Positions 12,750 through 25,999 of a DNA stretch of 64,000 bases are shown in pieces. Within the stretch, counting starts at the first letter, position 1, and each line of letters begins with the position of its first letter. Source of the stretch: Hoplostethus atlanticus (taxonomy: Eukaryota > Chordata > Actinopteri > Trachichthyiformes > Trachichthyidae); assembly GCA_034670405.1 (NCBI GenBank), contig JAXDDX010000015.1, positions 3,348,001-3,412,000 of the forward strand, given 5' to 3'. The notes under the pieces were generated by a model. The model made no database searches. It was given only the letters and a program-made list of their open reading frames with translations, and was not told where the DNA came from. The position numbers were made by a program, and so were the translations under genes.

Positions 12750-13180
12750 GTTAAAGAAAAAAGAAAACATTGCACAGGCTTTTATTGTTTCCTCTCGGGT
12801 AACAAAGTGGTAATTTGTTATGGCATGTTATGGGAATAAAGTCACAAATCCAAGGATTTACTAATGACGAAATACCCTGCAGTCTAAAACACAACCTTAC
12901 AAGCACAAGCCAAATAGCTGATAGTCGAATAAGAGGTGAACTGAACCCAGGCTAATTTACCTTTCTTTGTTCCAAGAACTGTTACGCCTGGTTAAGTTCA
13001 GTCTCAAATAAATGACACATTTGTCTTTGTGTCTGCTGCCATGAATTTAGACTCATTTCCAGCTGTACTAGCTTAACACGTTGGCAGAATGGGGTCTGTC
13101 TGATCCAGCGGCCATTGGTAACTTGCTACTGTGTCCATTCAGTTGTCAGAAAATCCGAAAGCGTTTTGCAGCACAAAACA

Positions 13181-13310
13181 GTTTTGTGCCGTAAAGCAAT
13201 CCAGCAGCATTTCCCATTAAATCCACAAAATGTAAACTGCAGCTGCCAATCCTCTCGATAAGTCACATTTGTTCATGGTAATTGTATTAATGTGTCAAAA
13301 AGTAAATTAA
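13181..13310 (+). repeat. dispersed repeat pair, copy A
   Basis: The block starting GTTTTGTGCCGTAAAGCAAT recurs at 17234, and partial similarity continues for about 120 bp (shared AATGTAAA and GTTNATG-type segments). Family unknown. Confidence 0.6.
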
Positions 13311-13635
13311 AATGATCTTTGGGGTATCTTCAAACTGTCACTGGATTCATGCAGAGACATGCTTGTGAGTTTCCAGCCGCTTGCTCTGCACCCTATGATG
13401 TCCTTGAGCAGCACAAGTGTCGACCGTGTTGACAGCTTTCCAAATAGCCCACTTGAGCATCCACGTGTGATGATGTGACAGATCATTGGGCACGGCGATG
13501 TTTTGCTGTTTTGCTTTGCGGAATCGCCCCAGCCTTGTGAGACTTTATACCCCGAAACAAGAGACGTGGAAAATCGGTGTCGCCGTCGCCTGTCGGCCGA
13601 ATCTTCCGGGGCCCATCTGTCTAATGAGGTGTGAG

Positions 13636-13815
13636 CTCAGGGGTGCTGGTGGCACCCTAGCGATTAGACGGACGGTCCTTCAACCAGAGGGTTCAATCGT
13701 CCTTGGACAAGTCGCCGAGTCCCCCACCAGCTCCAGGGGTGCTGTTCTGTAGCAGGCCGTGACCTCTGACCTCCCTGTGGAGGGGCGGGGCAAGGGAAAA
13801 CCGTAACATAACTAA
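13636..13815 (+). repeat. possible tRNA-derived SINE
   Basis: The stretch has an A-box-like GGTGGCACCCTAGCGATTAGA followed about 30 nt later by the B-box-like AGGGTTCAATCGTCC. A GC-rich body then ends in GGGGCGGGGCAAGGGAAAA. The layout resembles fish tRNA-derived SINEs. No clear flanking duplication was seen. Confidence 0.45.
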
Positions 13816-14474
13816 TCAACAAGTCATAGATCAGCCCTATATCATGTAATTCCATAGAGGAAAATGTAATTGACAGCATAACAATGGCAATAATTGATAT
13901 AGCACTGAGTTAGTGCAGAAGAAGAGCATGAAATGTATTGAAATAAGAGGATTGTACAGCTTCACTGTGAGCCCCTAATACTAACAGTGATATAAGCCAG
14001 GTGCTCTATTTAAAGTGGAGCTGTGACAGAAAGGGAAGGGATAGAAACTGCTGGTATCTATGCAACCATCCCGTCTCTTGGACAGAGCGACGGAGAGGCT
14101 TTCGATCAACAAGCGAACCGGATCAATGAAAACTCAAACTATTCCTGCGTCCATTTTTGTTATTGTCTGGGAATTGTAGTCAGAATGTACTCTGGATGAC
14201 TTCTATCCATCACATCAGAAATGCTACTCCATGTCCAAGGTTTCCTGCTGTTCCAGATACTCACCACTAGAGTGCGCCTTGTTCCCAATCTAGAGACCTG
14301 ACACCAGGGCCAATACTGTCAGATAAAAAGTACACAAGTAGTTTTTATATCCATTCTCCAATAATGACTGAGTAGGTACCATGTGCAACAATTTACTTTT
14401 CATGGGAGCTAAATGTCATGTAATGAAAATACACTGAATTCACTAAAATGCACTCAATCATACATGCTGAACGG

Positions 14475-14841
14475 CAGCGGTTCCCAAAGTAGAGGTTTGA
14501 GAACACCTGGGGGTCCTTGAAGGGGTTCCCAGGGGTCCCCCGCAAAATGAGAAACAGTTTAATTTCACGAACTAAAAATCAACCCCTTTTGAGAATGTAA
14601 ACTGTGACTATTGCTTCACTCTCACCACTATTATCTCCCTATGTACAGTGTAGACATTCTAAATGAATGAAGGAAATCCTTCCATATGGTTCCCTGGGAC
14701 TAAATCTGATCAAATGGGGTATTGTGGTCTAATGTTTTTTTCATTTTTATTTAACCAGGAAGTCCCACTGAGATAAAGAAAAAAAAAAAACTCTTTTTGA
14801 GTCTATTTGGAGTTCTATGACATGTTTGAGAAGCCCCACTG
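14475..14841 (+). mobile_element. hAT-type MITE
   Basis: It begins CAGCGGTTCCCAAAG and ends GTTTGAGAAGCCCCACTG, which are imperfect inverted termini of the CAG..GGTTCTCAAA type found in Charlie-like hAT elements. Interior blocks (GGGGTCC, CAAAATGAGNAANAGTT) recur at 35.9-36.3 kb. Non-coding. No clear 8-bp duplication. Confidence 0.6.
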
Positions 14842-17233
14842 TACATGACCGAACTGCTGTCTGCCCATTGAGTTCATGTAATTCTCCTCTTTGCCCATAG
14901 GGTGGCAGACTGACTCAGTTTAACAAGAACATCAATTTCTTTGGGGGGAAAAACTGTGGGTTGAAATGTAACTAAATACAGTCATTTCTTTCTTTGTGCT
15001 TAATTCTATTTGCTGTATTTGGTTGTGATTCCCAAGGAAAGTTTCTAAAGTATAAACCACAGAGTCACTTTGGAGCCAAACAATATGACTGTTTTTTTCC
15101 CCATGCAGGTTTCTGGAGGTTTTAAATCTCTATGGATCAAAAGGAACCGAGTTTCATTTAACACCATAAAGTGGTCCGAGGGGAAGGGAATAACAGGATT
15201 TGTTCTTTACTCCGCTCTCTCTTACTCAACTGTCTGGCATGGATAATCCCTGCCACATTTCACCAGACACTACCAGACATGGTTGCTGGCCACGTGTCAT
15301 GCCCTTACTCAATGGTAAAAACATTTCTGCACATTTTAATAAGCAGACGTATCGTACTTTGTCAAGTGCCACGTTGATTTGGTGAGTGTGTTTTTTTTCT
15401 GGAAGACTGAAATGAAAATAATCCAGTTACTCTTGGAGATTTAATATTACAAACCAATGCATTTTGGCTGCAGAAACCATCGTCAGGGGTTACAGAACAA
15501 ATACATTCAAACGTCCAAAATGGCCACTTCAACCAATCAGATGTCAGTATTTAAAAAAGAAAATGCTATCACCTAGGGACATAAAATCCCATATCTAAAG
15601 GAAAGGAAATCTTAAACTCCTTATTAATTCCATTTGGGTTCAGACTTTAAAGAAAAAGATCCAAAAAGGCCCTCACTTTTCCTTCTAAATTTAAGTCACA
15701 TCCTCTTGGGCCAGGAGGATGTGACACTTAGCTGCTTTAAAGTGGCTTCAGGATTTTTGACTTCCTCTCAGTGATTTGCCCTTTTAAAGAGCTCTGTTTC
15801 ACTTATGTACACTTTTACCACGGGGGTATGAAATCATGTATTTCATGTATATACTGACAATTAACACAAATTTCACATGTAGGCCGGCAGCCGAGGCCTT
15901 TTACCATGGAAGCAGGCAAGGAGAGGGAGGGAGAGGGAGCATCATCATCCTGGTTTACTGGATGAACATACCTGAATGGTGACAGACAAACTCGGCCCCA
16001 GTCTAATGAGGCCTGTTTATCCCTGCGTGGAAGCATCAATTATGAGACTATCCCTTGAGAAACTGATTTCAAAGTAAAAGCACAAACTCCAAAGAACTAC
16101 CGAGGACACTGAGTTGCACACCGATGCTGCAATTACCGAGAGCAAGTTAGCTTAAGGCGATATTTCGATTAAAATGTTTACATGGGTCGACGTAACCCGG
16201 TTTCTAATAACTGGGCTTGCATTTAATCAGCCCAGAAGCAACTTGTTAGCTGTGTTTGTTAGCATCCAGATCACTGAATCCGGTGACCTTTTAAGATGTA
16301 CCATTTGCAATCTGAACATCTGAAAATCTGAGTCAAATCTGACTTCCTGCCTCCATCAGCAGAAATCTAGGTCTGTTAACCGCGCCATGCTTACCCTGAT
16401 CATGACCTCACTTTTACAGTTTCTAAAGAGCTGTGTAGCGGTGTAGAGCTGTAATCGGGTTAAGATGATTTCTCTTCCCCACTGCCATCACACATCCTGT
16501 CACCGCTTGCCTTTCCTCCAAACTACAGCGCCCACCCCTGACGTTGCACAGACCAGGCAAAGATTAGGGGTCCTTTTCAGTGTGGCCATCCCTCCCCCAC
16601 GCTCTAACAATGGTCCAGTGTGGGCCCTGGCCTGGTGTTGATCCTCCACACAGATAGCACATAGGGCGCGTAGCCTGGGCCTCATGGCTACTACCTGTCT
16701 AAACACACTTTTACCACTGCAGCTAAAGACAGACGGGCTCTGGTGGCGAGGACTTTACATTGTATCTCGCAGTGTTAAGCTGTTTGGTACACGCTCCCGC
16801 CCACGTGTTGTTTGGAGAGTACATTAGCGACTGTGTGCTAATGTGTTGATTAGCAGCTCCGTTGTGCCATTTCTGCAGCTTTTTGTCTCCTTGCCGTGGC
16901 TATTAAAAGCGCCGTGTGTCCCATCTTTAAACATCAATATGTTGTTGTCAAATTCATTGTGATACCTTGGTGTAATTAGCGTGAATAAATGGCACCATGG
17001 TGGAGACGATTGGTAGCCTCTATCTCACACCAGTGGTATTGTTAGTGCGCATTTCCCATAAACCCTGTTGCTTCCTGTCCCTCCTCCCTGGTGTCTTTGT
17101 CTTGACTGAAGAGGATCAACATGTTGGAAGTGATTTTTCCATCTTCCTTCCTCCCTCCTTCCACCATCTACTGTTGCCAGAAACTCTGAAAGCTTTAGCT
17201 CCATTAGCGCTGGAAGAATAGCGCCCTCTTCCT

Positions 17234-17355
17234 GTTTTGTGCCGTAAAGCAATCCAGCAGATTTCCCGCCAAAACCAACCCGGTGGCTCACAATGTAAAA
17301 TGTAATGTAGAGGCTACTAATCTTCTCAGTGACGATCTTGTTAATGTGGTAATGA
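17234..17355 (+). repeat. dispersed repeat pair, copy B
   Basis: Shares GTTTTGTGCCGTAAAGCAAT and CCAGCAG with 13181 and then decays. Family unknown. Confidence 0.6.
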
Positions 17356-18394
17356 TTTATTGATGCGAAGATGCTACACATAGCACCTTCAAGTAACAGT
17401 AACAAAAACTGCATTTCAAGTGACAAGAAGTTCAAATAGCCACACTGAAACCAAGCTTCAGCTCCTCATCTCTGAGCTCCGAAATCCCAGTCTTCAGCTT
17501 TTGAGATCTGCCTTCCACAGTCCTGCTGCTTTACTGTACTTCAAACAACATGTACTTCTTTCAAGCCTCCTGTCATGCTCTCACTGCACTCCAGCCATTA
17601 TAGTTCTGTATACAATATGCCTGGCACAGATTTCACTTTATTTCCTTGTCTTGCTAACAGTAATATTGATGTTTTTTCATGTTGAATGTTAGGTAGGGGT
17701 GTGTGTATTCATGTCCTCTTTATGAATAGGTATATACCGTCCCTTTTATGTAAGAACTGCACCTAAAATAAGGTGAGTTCTTATCATATTTCTGTCAATG
17801 CTAAATAAATATATGTGGGTAATATTGCATTATAGAGTCTGTTCCACAGTAGATATCTCTCCTGACCTAAATTTCAGGGAAATTGAAAATATTTTCTTTG
17901 TCTGTCCAGGTGGACGACACTCATAGAACAAGTGTTGAAATATTCTGCAGCAGTGTCATTGAATAGCCAAATGGCTAAATATTTTGCACAGTAAAGGCCT
18001 GTAATCTGGTGTAAATAGTATCAAGTGAAGCTCAAGTGCTTTCACGAAGCAGAAGGTAATGCTTTCCATCAAAGTCGTCTTTGATAAGAAGATTAAAAGT
18101 GATGACATCCTGCCCGGATACCTGAAGCCGTTGCTTTTGCACTTAACACGATTCTCTTGCTTTTCTCGCTGCTTTTTTGCATCGGATCAAGCATTTGTTT
18201 TTTTGCGAGCGCGGCCACGTTTCAGCCCCGTAGCTTCCAAGCCGAATCCGTCTTGCCTCCTTTTTTTGCTTTGCCTGTTGCCTCAGTACAAAGCCAGTCA
18301 GCCGGTTGGCCTGCCAGCACCGCATTCCTATCCAGAACAGTCTGCCTCATCTCTCCTTCCCAACCTTTTAATCACATCAGTGTTACATCACAAC

Positions 18395-18421
18395 GCACAC
18401 ACACACACACACACACACACT
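18395..18421 (+). repeat. (CA)n microsatellite
   Basis: About 13 uninterrupted CA units. Confidence 0.95.
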
Positions 18422-19422
18422 CATACTTCCTGCTATGGCAACCTTGCCAAAAAAGAAAAAGTTTCCTCACGCATCTTTCCCTCCATTTTTCACTCCCTTT
18501 AAATTGTGTTGTGGTTATGAAGAATTGTTTTTAAATTTTCTTCATCTCCAGGATTCTTCTCCCCCTCTGAAAGGAACACAGAGGGTTTGGATTTAGACAA
18601 GGGACTGAAATGCCAAAATAAAAAATGATTTTCAATTGTACAATCAGGCGTGTTATAGTTGTAGTAGTATAGTGGACAAGATTAAGGCCTTTAAGTATTC
18701 AGAATGGATTCAGCTACTATTTTCCCCCAGGTCACGCAGTAGAAACACATTGGAAAAAACATCTAACACTTTTAAAACATTTCCTCCTCCTGTACTGGCC
18801 CTTTCACAATAAATGCCGAGGGAAAGAGTATGGGGCAAATTATAGAGCCTTCAGTTTTTTTGATCAGCAAATCTTCAGAAGGGGGCTTCTTCAAAGAAAT
18901 AACTTCCCACTTCACTTCTTAAGCTGAACAAAAACTCCTCTTAAATGAATGGCTTTTGCTCACAGCTTGCGGCCGCAGCTGGCAGTATTGTTGCCCACTC
19001 CCGTCCTCCGGCCAGAGAACAGACGGACGGAGGGAAGCAGGGACAGGCGGAGGAGGCTGACACACAGGTATACACATGAAACGACTGCAATTACTGCAGC
19101 AACGCCGCCCAGCTTCCTTCACGAGGTGTTGGTTGATATGTTTATTTTTCTTTACCTTCTTCGGGGGGGTGAGAGAAGGGGGCGGGTGTCCTAAGATGAC
19201 TTATTTATTTGTGTCCCCCCCCCAACCCCACCAGCATCACAATGAAAAGCTCAAGGAGACGTTTGATTTGCTTTTCTGCTTTGATGAAGATCAGAGAACA
19301 TCTGAATAGCACTCCACGCCATTGATCATCAATAGAGGCGTGCATCCAACATGGCGGAGCAGTCTTGCAAAACAGCACATCCCGAGAACAGAGGACCACT
19401 GTTGTACTCTTAAGTGCACCCT

Positions 19423-19480
19423 GATGATAGATAGATAGATGGATAGATGGACAGATAGATAGATAGATGGATAGATGGAC
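19423..19480 (+). repeat. (GATA/GATG)n microsatellite
   Basis: Mixed tetranucleotide units of GATA and GATG, with an imperfect higher-order repeat of about 28 bp (GATAGATAGATGGATAGATG). Confidence 0.9.
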
Positions 19481-19704
19481 CCTTGTAGCATCTCCCTTCA
19501 CCTTAAACCGTCAAAGAAAAGAGGATGTGAAAGTTCTGCCAGCTTCTCATCCTCTGCTCAAGTTAGCACGGGTATGTTGCGCAAATCAACGTTGCCTTCA
19601 CTGACTCTTCGTCGCTTTGATCATCTCAAGTGACAAATTCCACCATGGGAGAACATCCTGGATCGATGACATCCTGAGCCACTACCACATGAGAGACACT
19701 GCAA

Positions 19705-19945
19705 TATACACAGTGGACATAATATTAGGAACTCCTTCCAACCGTTCCAACCACTCCATTCTGCACAATCCGTGATTGTCAAGAGGATTAAAACCCCTCT
19801 TTAACGTCTCCTAACCTTCATCTCCAGATGCCCTTCACGATTGAAGTGGATTTGGGAAGTGAAATCACCTGGATTCACCTGGCTGGCCCATTTCCCAGGA
19901 AAGAGCAGGTGGCCCTCATGTTTTGTCCACTCTTGTGCTTGAATG
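19705..19945 (+). mobile_element. mariner-type MITE
   Basis: The left end reads ACACAGTGGACATAATATTA and the right end reads CCCTCATGTTTTGTCCACTC. The two are imperfect inverted repeats sharing the GTGGACA core. Internal text such as CACCTGGATTCACCTGG and GGAAAGAGCAGGTG is typical of a short non-autonomous element widespread in teleosts (recalled, not searched). Confidence 0.65.
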
Positions 19946-21249
19946 GTAGCATTCTTGATTCAGCAAATTGCTTTTCCTCATTTTTTTTTACCACGGTTAA
20001 AGCAAGCAAGTGCAATTGCCATTTATGAGTTGTGCTGTCACACTGACATCTTTATGATTGCTCATAGGTGTGTGGTGATTTCCAGTCCGGGCAATAGACA
20101 CTGCTTGTACCAACTCAGTGCCATACGAAAACGGTTCCTCTTGAAGGTGGCTTGTACGATGGGTCACACGGGGCAATCTGAGCCTTACGGTCTTTAGGTC
20201 TTCGGCAATGTTAATGCATCTGCAAGCACACGGTTATCCGTTTTGTTACTGCATTGAGTAGCTTAGCAGACGCCCCTGTGTTGACCGCCTTGCTCTGGCC
20301 GCAAGTGTCTCTTGATGAACACGTCACGGAAATCACCTGGACACGAAATGATGGGAGGAGGTTAAAAGGGGACACATGATTAAGTTGCTTTTTGCCCAGT
20401 GAAGCTTTAAATCACCTCTTCAAACACATTGTCGTGTTTTTGCTGCCATTCTTCTTTCTTTTTCTTCTCCTCTTCCACAGAACTGGATTTTGTCCAAAAA
20501 CTGAATTAACCCAGCTATGGATATGTCTTTTGAAGTGATGCAAACTCTCAATTTGCTGCTTCTTGAATATGAATCTAGAGAGTTACAGCCTCTACTGTCA
20601 CTTCAATGCCTCTACAGTAGTGTTGGTATACAGATTGGTATGTCAGGAATCTGAGACCAGTAAGTATATTCAGTGTAACCATATGCATCTATTATTTCCA
20701 AACTCCTAAACTCTTTCTTCACCCGAGGAAATATTGGTGATTATTAGTGAAGATTTGCTGCTGTTTGCCACAGGCAGAACCAAGTGAAGAGGTTTTGTCC
20801 CATTGGTTTATCTGTAATCTGTAATGTCTCAGTGATATGCAGCTCCAAAGAGCAAGAGCCAGAACAAAATGGAAAAGGTGATACAGGATGATTTTTTGTG
20901 GATCAGGATACATTCTTGTGTGTGGAACTGCTAGCACTTACATAATATACAATACAATTGATGTAAATGTTCAGAATGCTGTTCCAGTGTCCCATTCAAT
21001 GTCAATGGGGGAAACTCAAGGCTTTATTTCAGCACAACATCACAGATTAGTCTCGGGTCTCAGTTTCCGGGGTGAGTCGATCATATTTCAAAATGACTTT
21101 CTCCTAGACATTGAACAAGCTTGTTGGAATTCTTAAATTGGGCGGTGTTCCCTACTTAAGTCTTTTTCAATGAACATGGATGACATCACTAAGACTTGCA
21201 GGCTTATACATTTCAATGTTGCACATGTAAGGCAAACATGTCAGTAAGC

Positions 21250-21352
21250 CTGAGGAAATCCTCTGGTTAAAGGTTTTAACATGCACGTGTGAGAGAGGAG
21301 AAGAGAAGAGAAGTTGTACAAAGGTGTTTATTTAACCAGAGGATTTCCTCAG
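21250..21352. repeat. perfect 22-bp inverted repeat (stem-loop)
   Basis: The arm at 21250-21271 is an exact reverse complement of the arm at 21331-21352, with a 59-nt spacer. An AGC/GCT extension beyond a one-base bulge lengthens the stem. The right arm begins a stretch resembling a repeat with TTTAACCAG ends that runs to about 21485. Confidence 0.85.
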
Positions 21353-21486
21353 TGCTAAATCAGGTCACTGAGGTAAACGTCCCTTAGGGATGATACTCAT
21401 AAATGCTTTTTAGATATGTTTTTTTTTGTTCTCATGTCTCTCTTAAAAAGAGATCTGGATCTTAATGAGACTACCTGGTTAAAGTA

Positions 21487-21885
21487 GTAATCCTCTAGAT
21501 CATTTTTTTTCATTGCTGTGGTGTTTCTTCACTGCTCTTCCCAGAGATCACCTGTCAATCAAACAGTGTGTCCAGTTCTTTTTCCTTGGATTTTCTGTCG
21601 ATGGAGTTTGAGTTTCTGTAGGTGGCGCTCTTTTCTTTGTCTGTTCAGCCACGGTGGCTATCGCTGCTCATGCTAACTACCCAGTTCTTCTGATTATTAC
21701 AAACAAACCAGAAATGTACAACACATCACTTCCTGTTTGGATTTTTCCCTGGAAAGATCCCACCTGACACTGGGTGTTCAGAACAGCAGATATAAAAGCT
21801 TTCATGAACTGACTAGAGGTTACATCAATCAACAATAGAGAGTAGCATTTCATTTGTGTGAAAACGTCAAGGATTATTACTTTGA
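21487..21885 (+). repeat. dispersed repeat, high-identity pair, copy 1
   Basis: Matches 60251-60660 with very few differences over about 200 bp (for example CACTGCTCTTCCCAGAGATC, GAGTTTGAGTTTCTGTAGGT and CGGTGGCTATCGCTGCTCAT occur in both). Looser similarity follows to the end. Same orientation. There is no coding capacity and the family is unknown. Confidence 0.85.
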
Positions 21886-22832
21886 ATATAAAGGATAAAT
21901 TTAATTTAGCAGCCAGGGTATAGCTGACAGACTTGGGTTTATGAGTAACAATACGTGGATCATCAAAAGAGGATTCTGCACATCCATCATACTTCATTAC
22001 CACCACAGAGCTCATGGATATAGAGGCTTTGCAGTTGCATCACCAATCTCCTATAGCAACCACAGATGGCACCATCATGAGGGGCCAAGTACTGTCCATA
22101 AATATGTAAGAGAAAGAGAAACCTGATAAAGATTCTTGTGGAGTGGCTGTAGGTCCATTCAGTAACGTTCTCGGTAAAACTGAATAGTGTGATGAGGTAG
22201 ATTTGTGTAGGTTACTGTGACTCAATAAAATATCTCATCTTTGGCCCTAGTCTCTACTCTAAAACAGAGTCAGCTCAGTTAACCTGAACAAACTGGTAGC
22301 TAGCTAACTAGCCAGAAAGCTAAGTTAGTTCATGTTAACATGTGACTACTAGCCACTGCTAACGTTAGCTTCTACTAGATACACTAGCTAATCAGATGTG
22401 TTTAGACAGTGATGGTTAGCTTAGGGTGACCAGACGTCCCTGTTTTCCGGGGACAGTCCCCGTTTTTAGTGGCCTGTCCCTGGCTGGAGCTGTCCCCGAT
22501 GTCCCCGTTTTTAACTGTGTGTTAAAAACAGACATATTTTACAATAATATTTTACGTGGCAAGAAAGACCGGGCAGCAGAGCCTAGCGGTTGACGTCTCA
22601 ATCGCGTTGTGCTTGTTTTGGCCAACAGAGGGGGCCGCTCGCTAGAGCTATATATCACTCTTCTTCTACTAACTACTTGCTCGCTCTAGTTTGAGAGAAA
22701 ACTGCTGTGAAGCTAGCAAGTGTCAATTCACAAACGTCTTTTCAAGCCAGGTAAGTTACAATTGTTTGAGATACTAGCTAGTGATGTTATAATGTCACAA
22801 TTTATTATATAGATAGATAATCTGCTCTATAA

Positions 22833-23520
22833 GTCTCCCGGAGGATCCTTCAGTCCTTCTACTCTGGAGCTGTAGAGAGCATCCTGACAGGAAGCATCAC
22901 TGCCTGGTTTGGCAACAGCTCCGCTCAGGACAGGAAGGCTCTGCAGAGAGTAGTGCGTTCGGCTGAACTACACTCCCCACCCTGCAGGACTTATACACCA
23001 GGAGGTGCAGAACCAGAGCCTGCAGGATCATGAAGGATCCTCACCACACCAACAACGGACTGTTTCAGCTGCTGCGGTCAGGCAAGCGCCTCCGTAGTCA
23101 CGCTGCCAAAACAGAGAGACTGAGACGGAGTTTCTTTCCTCAGGCCATCAGGACTGTGAACTCACCAGGGCCCCCACCAAGACACACACACTGCCCCTCT
23201 TATGCACACACACACTCACACACACACACACTTAGGTAATGACTACACGTAATTTATAGTATATTACATTCATACGATTTCCCTTACTACTATATTTTCA
23301 TTTCCAAAGTGCTCTTACTGTATATATTGTGTTGTTTTTTTTATATAAGAGCTCTTACTGTAATTACTGTAATACTGTAAATATTGTGTTGTTTTTTTAT
23401 TGTAAATACTGTGTACTGTTGCCCTTTTGCACATTCCCGTTGAGCATTGCCACTTTTCATTTCACTACACACCCCGTGTGTGTATGTGACAAATAAAGTT
23501 CTTGAATCTTGAATCTTGAA
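22833..23520 (+). pseudogene. L2-like LINE, 3' end, truncated
   Basis: The 5'-truncated copy starts inside the C-terminal part of the reverse transcriptase protein (RRILQSFYSGAVESILTGSI, then TAWFGNSSAQDRKALQRVV). A frameshift near 22975 moves the frame to one reading LYTRRCRTRACRIMKDPHHT and RSHAAKTERLRRSFFPQAIR. The order and wording are those of the C-terminus of fish L2-clade LINEs. A CA-rich stretch (23202-23232) and a 3' UTR ending in tandem TTGAATC units follow; short terminal repeats are typical of L2 tails. It sits inside the hAT element, so it inserted later. Confidence 0.82.
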
Positions 23521-23767
23521 AGGTTTTAAATAGGTTATGCTAGCTAACGTTAGCTATGTAGACTAAGTTGCTAGCTAGGTTAAAAAACGTTCACATGTAA
23601 ACATGCAGTGGACGGCTATTTTGAAAATCTGATTATATTAAATGAATGAATGAATTAGGAGAATATTTATTTGTAGATTACAATTTTAATGGTTTGGCAT
23701 TATAATAAGTACTGTGAAAATATATTTAGAAATTTTCATGGATAACATTAGCATAATGTTTTATGTT

Positions 23768-24165
23768 AGAGTGGAGAGGAGGGAGAGGAGGAAGACTGGA
23801 TAAGAAGAAGAGTGAAGGAGATAGAGGAGGAAAGGTAAAGATATGATTACAGAGCCTGCCAATTTATTATTCCAAACAATGTTTTTGAGATAAAATACAA
23901 AAATGAGGCAAGCAATGGGAATCTGTTAACCAAAGTATTTTAACTGATAGTGTACTATTTATTATTAAAGACTGGAGAGGAAGGAGAACAAGGAGAGTGA
24001 CAAGGAAAAATTAAGGGAGTAAAGAGAGTGTAGGTGAAAAGGTAAAGAGAAGGAAAGGAAGAAAGAGAAGGAAGACGAGTGAAGAAAAGAGGAGGATAAA
24101 GATTGGAAGAAAAGAAAAAGTAAAGCGTAAAAAGAGTGACACAAGGAGAGTGAAGAAGAGGAGGT
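23768..24165 (+). repeat. purine-rich (GGAGA/GAAGA) tracts
   Basis: Two almost all-purine blocks (about 23768-23835 and 23971-24165) with similar wording (GAGAGGA, GAAGA, GTGAAGGAG). They lie between the LINE and the transposase remnant in the hAT-like element. They are either decayed minisatellite or acidic/basic low-complexity coding remains. Confidence 0.6.
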
Positions 24166-24168
24166 ACA

Positions 24169-24279
24169 ATGGCTCTTTCCAAGAAAAGGAAATTCCATTT
24201 TAATGACAACATGATGAGAGAATTTCCATTTATACGCCCAGGTCAAGACGATCATCTTATTTCTCTATTATGTTGTTAA
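24169..24279 (+). pseudogene. remnant of hAT transposase N-terminus
   Basis: A 36-codon frame begins MALSKKRKFHFNDNMMREFP and continues FIRPGQDDH before a stop. The KKRKxxFND...EFPFI wording resembles the start of a class of vertebrate hAT-derived proteins, where a Cys/His finger normally follows. Here the finger and catalytic core are missing. Assignment rests on resemblance and on lying between hAT-like termini. Confidence 0.45.
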
Positions 24280-25612
24280 GTATTTCACATATACTATTGT
24301 CTCTGTTTTTTAAAATTTTGCTCATGTTCTCTTCTGCTCTTATTCTACCCAGACTACCAGGACCACTGAATGGCTGTTCATATCAGATAGTCTTGTCTGT
24401 AGTGTTTCTGTAATATAGTTGTTTTCTCTGTCTATCACAGTGTGCTTGTTAGTGTGTCAGTCTGGTAGTGTTGCTTGTCTGTCTTCTCTGTCTTGTATGT
24501 ATACCTAATTAAATACATTGTATTGAACCATTGTAGTTTGACCATTTTCTTTATTGTGTGTTCCATAGTTTCCATAGCTTCACTCACCATGGTACTGTAA
24601 ACTATGATTTTCTGACACGGTTTACAAAGTTACTTTGTAAAAGTTAGTACCTAATTTTATCAGTCAGCCTGCACCATAGTTTATTACAGTACAACAGTGA
24701 TCAAAATACAAGAAACCGGATTGTCCCCCTTTTTTATTTCATAGATAATAACATTGCATATTTTAATGATATATTGACCGCCGAACTGGAAATGTCCCCG
24801 GTTTTCATTTCAGAAATCTGGTCACCTTAGGTTAGCTGACCAGACTATTGTTAGCTAGCAAACAAGGTGACATTATCTAAACACTAAGAGATGTATCAGT
24901 AATGAAATTATCAGTTCCCAGTGAAAAACAGCACAGAAAGCAACCATGTCTATTCAATTCTGTTGAGACAGCCTAGGGCTACAGTTAGGACCTCCAATAT
25001 GGCCGCCAGAGGTGAAAACCCTGTTCTGTGATCACACCGTAAACAAGATATGTACAGTATGACCCATGAAGGGAAGTGTGATGGGGTTTGACAGTGGTGA
25101 CAGTGTTTGACATTGTGGTTCCACGGCTAAGGTAGGTTAGACAACGATCACCTTTCGAGGTGATCCTCGAAAGATTACTGGACAGATATTATAGAAAGCA
25201 AGGTGGAGGAAGGAAGGGGGGGAGAGATAAGCTAAAGGATTAGCTCCAAGGAACTTGCCTGTGGCTAGCAGTCTTCTTTTTCCCAGGAACACTGTAAGAT
25301 GATTACTACGTCGTTTGCCATCGGTCCAGTGGTTAAGCACTATGGAGACAAGAGCTTGACTGCCTCCGCTCAACACAATGGGGATCAAAGTTTGAGTTTT
25401 AACAAGCCTTTTCATTTTGCAAATGATAAAATGTGTCCTCACTGTTTACATATTTAGGTTAGATGAGATATGTTGGAACATTTTTAATTGCAGTGAATAA
25501 AAATCAGCCCTAAAAAAAATAGTGTAGAAAATAAAGGGAGAAAGAGGGAGGGATGGAGGGATTCAGAGGGGAGTTTGGAATTCTGCTCCGCTTGAAACAG
25601 CTGGGTTCCTAC

Positions 25613-25614
<2 letters not shown>

Positions 25615-25647
<33 letters not shown>
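25615..25647 (+). repeat. (TG)n microsatellite
   Basis: About 16 uninterrupted TG units. Confidence 0.95.
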
Positions 25648-25649
<2 letters not shown>

Positions 25650-25999
25650 AAGATGGAGGAAAAATGAAGAAATGGGTGATGAGGGGAGAGGAGGTGAGTG
25701 AGAAAGAAGTGGTCCGTTTCTTTTGTCTGAATGAAAGGCAGCTGTGGCCTCACAGCGTAATACCTTGGCCGGAGTGGGGCGGGGGGGGGTGGGATAGAGA
25801 GGACAACACACAGACACACAGTTGGCATCTTTCCTTTTCATGCAGATAATGTACAATATCATCTGGAATAATTGGAAATTGAAACAACATTTGGTCTTCA
25901 CACTTCACTTTATTTAACAGCACATGATCAAACGATAATAAAATAAAATGGCTTATGGCTTCAAAATGTAAAAGCGTATATGGCTTAGTTGCTTATACT

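Larger units (their letters stand above)
9518..12770 (+). other. ncam1: ncam1 3' UTR
   Basis: About 3.2 kb separates the stop from the last convincing polyadenylation signal. The region is AT-rich with many T and A homopolymers. It has a G-run cluster 45 nt after the stop, a Pumilio-type UGUAAAUA at 12672-12679 and a (CT)n run at 12638-12656. Mammalian NCAM1 also has a multi-kilobase 3' UTR. Its continuity as one exon is inferred from the lack of splice signals and the position of the signals. Confidence 0.75.
22424..24826 (+). mobile_element. hAT-like DNA transposon, degraded, with nested LINE
   Basis: The left end GGGTGACCAGACGTCC and the right end ATCTGGTCACC are terminal inverted repeats. 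The flanks TTAGCTTA (22416-22423) and TTAGGTTA (24827-24834) match at 7 of 8 positions, as expected for the 8-bp hAT duplication. GTCCCC motifs cluster near both ends. The interior holds an L2-like LINE fragment (22833-23520), a purine-rich tract and a short remnant resembling a hAT transposase N-terminus (24169-24279). Total length is 2.4 kb including the nested insertion. Confidence 0.75.
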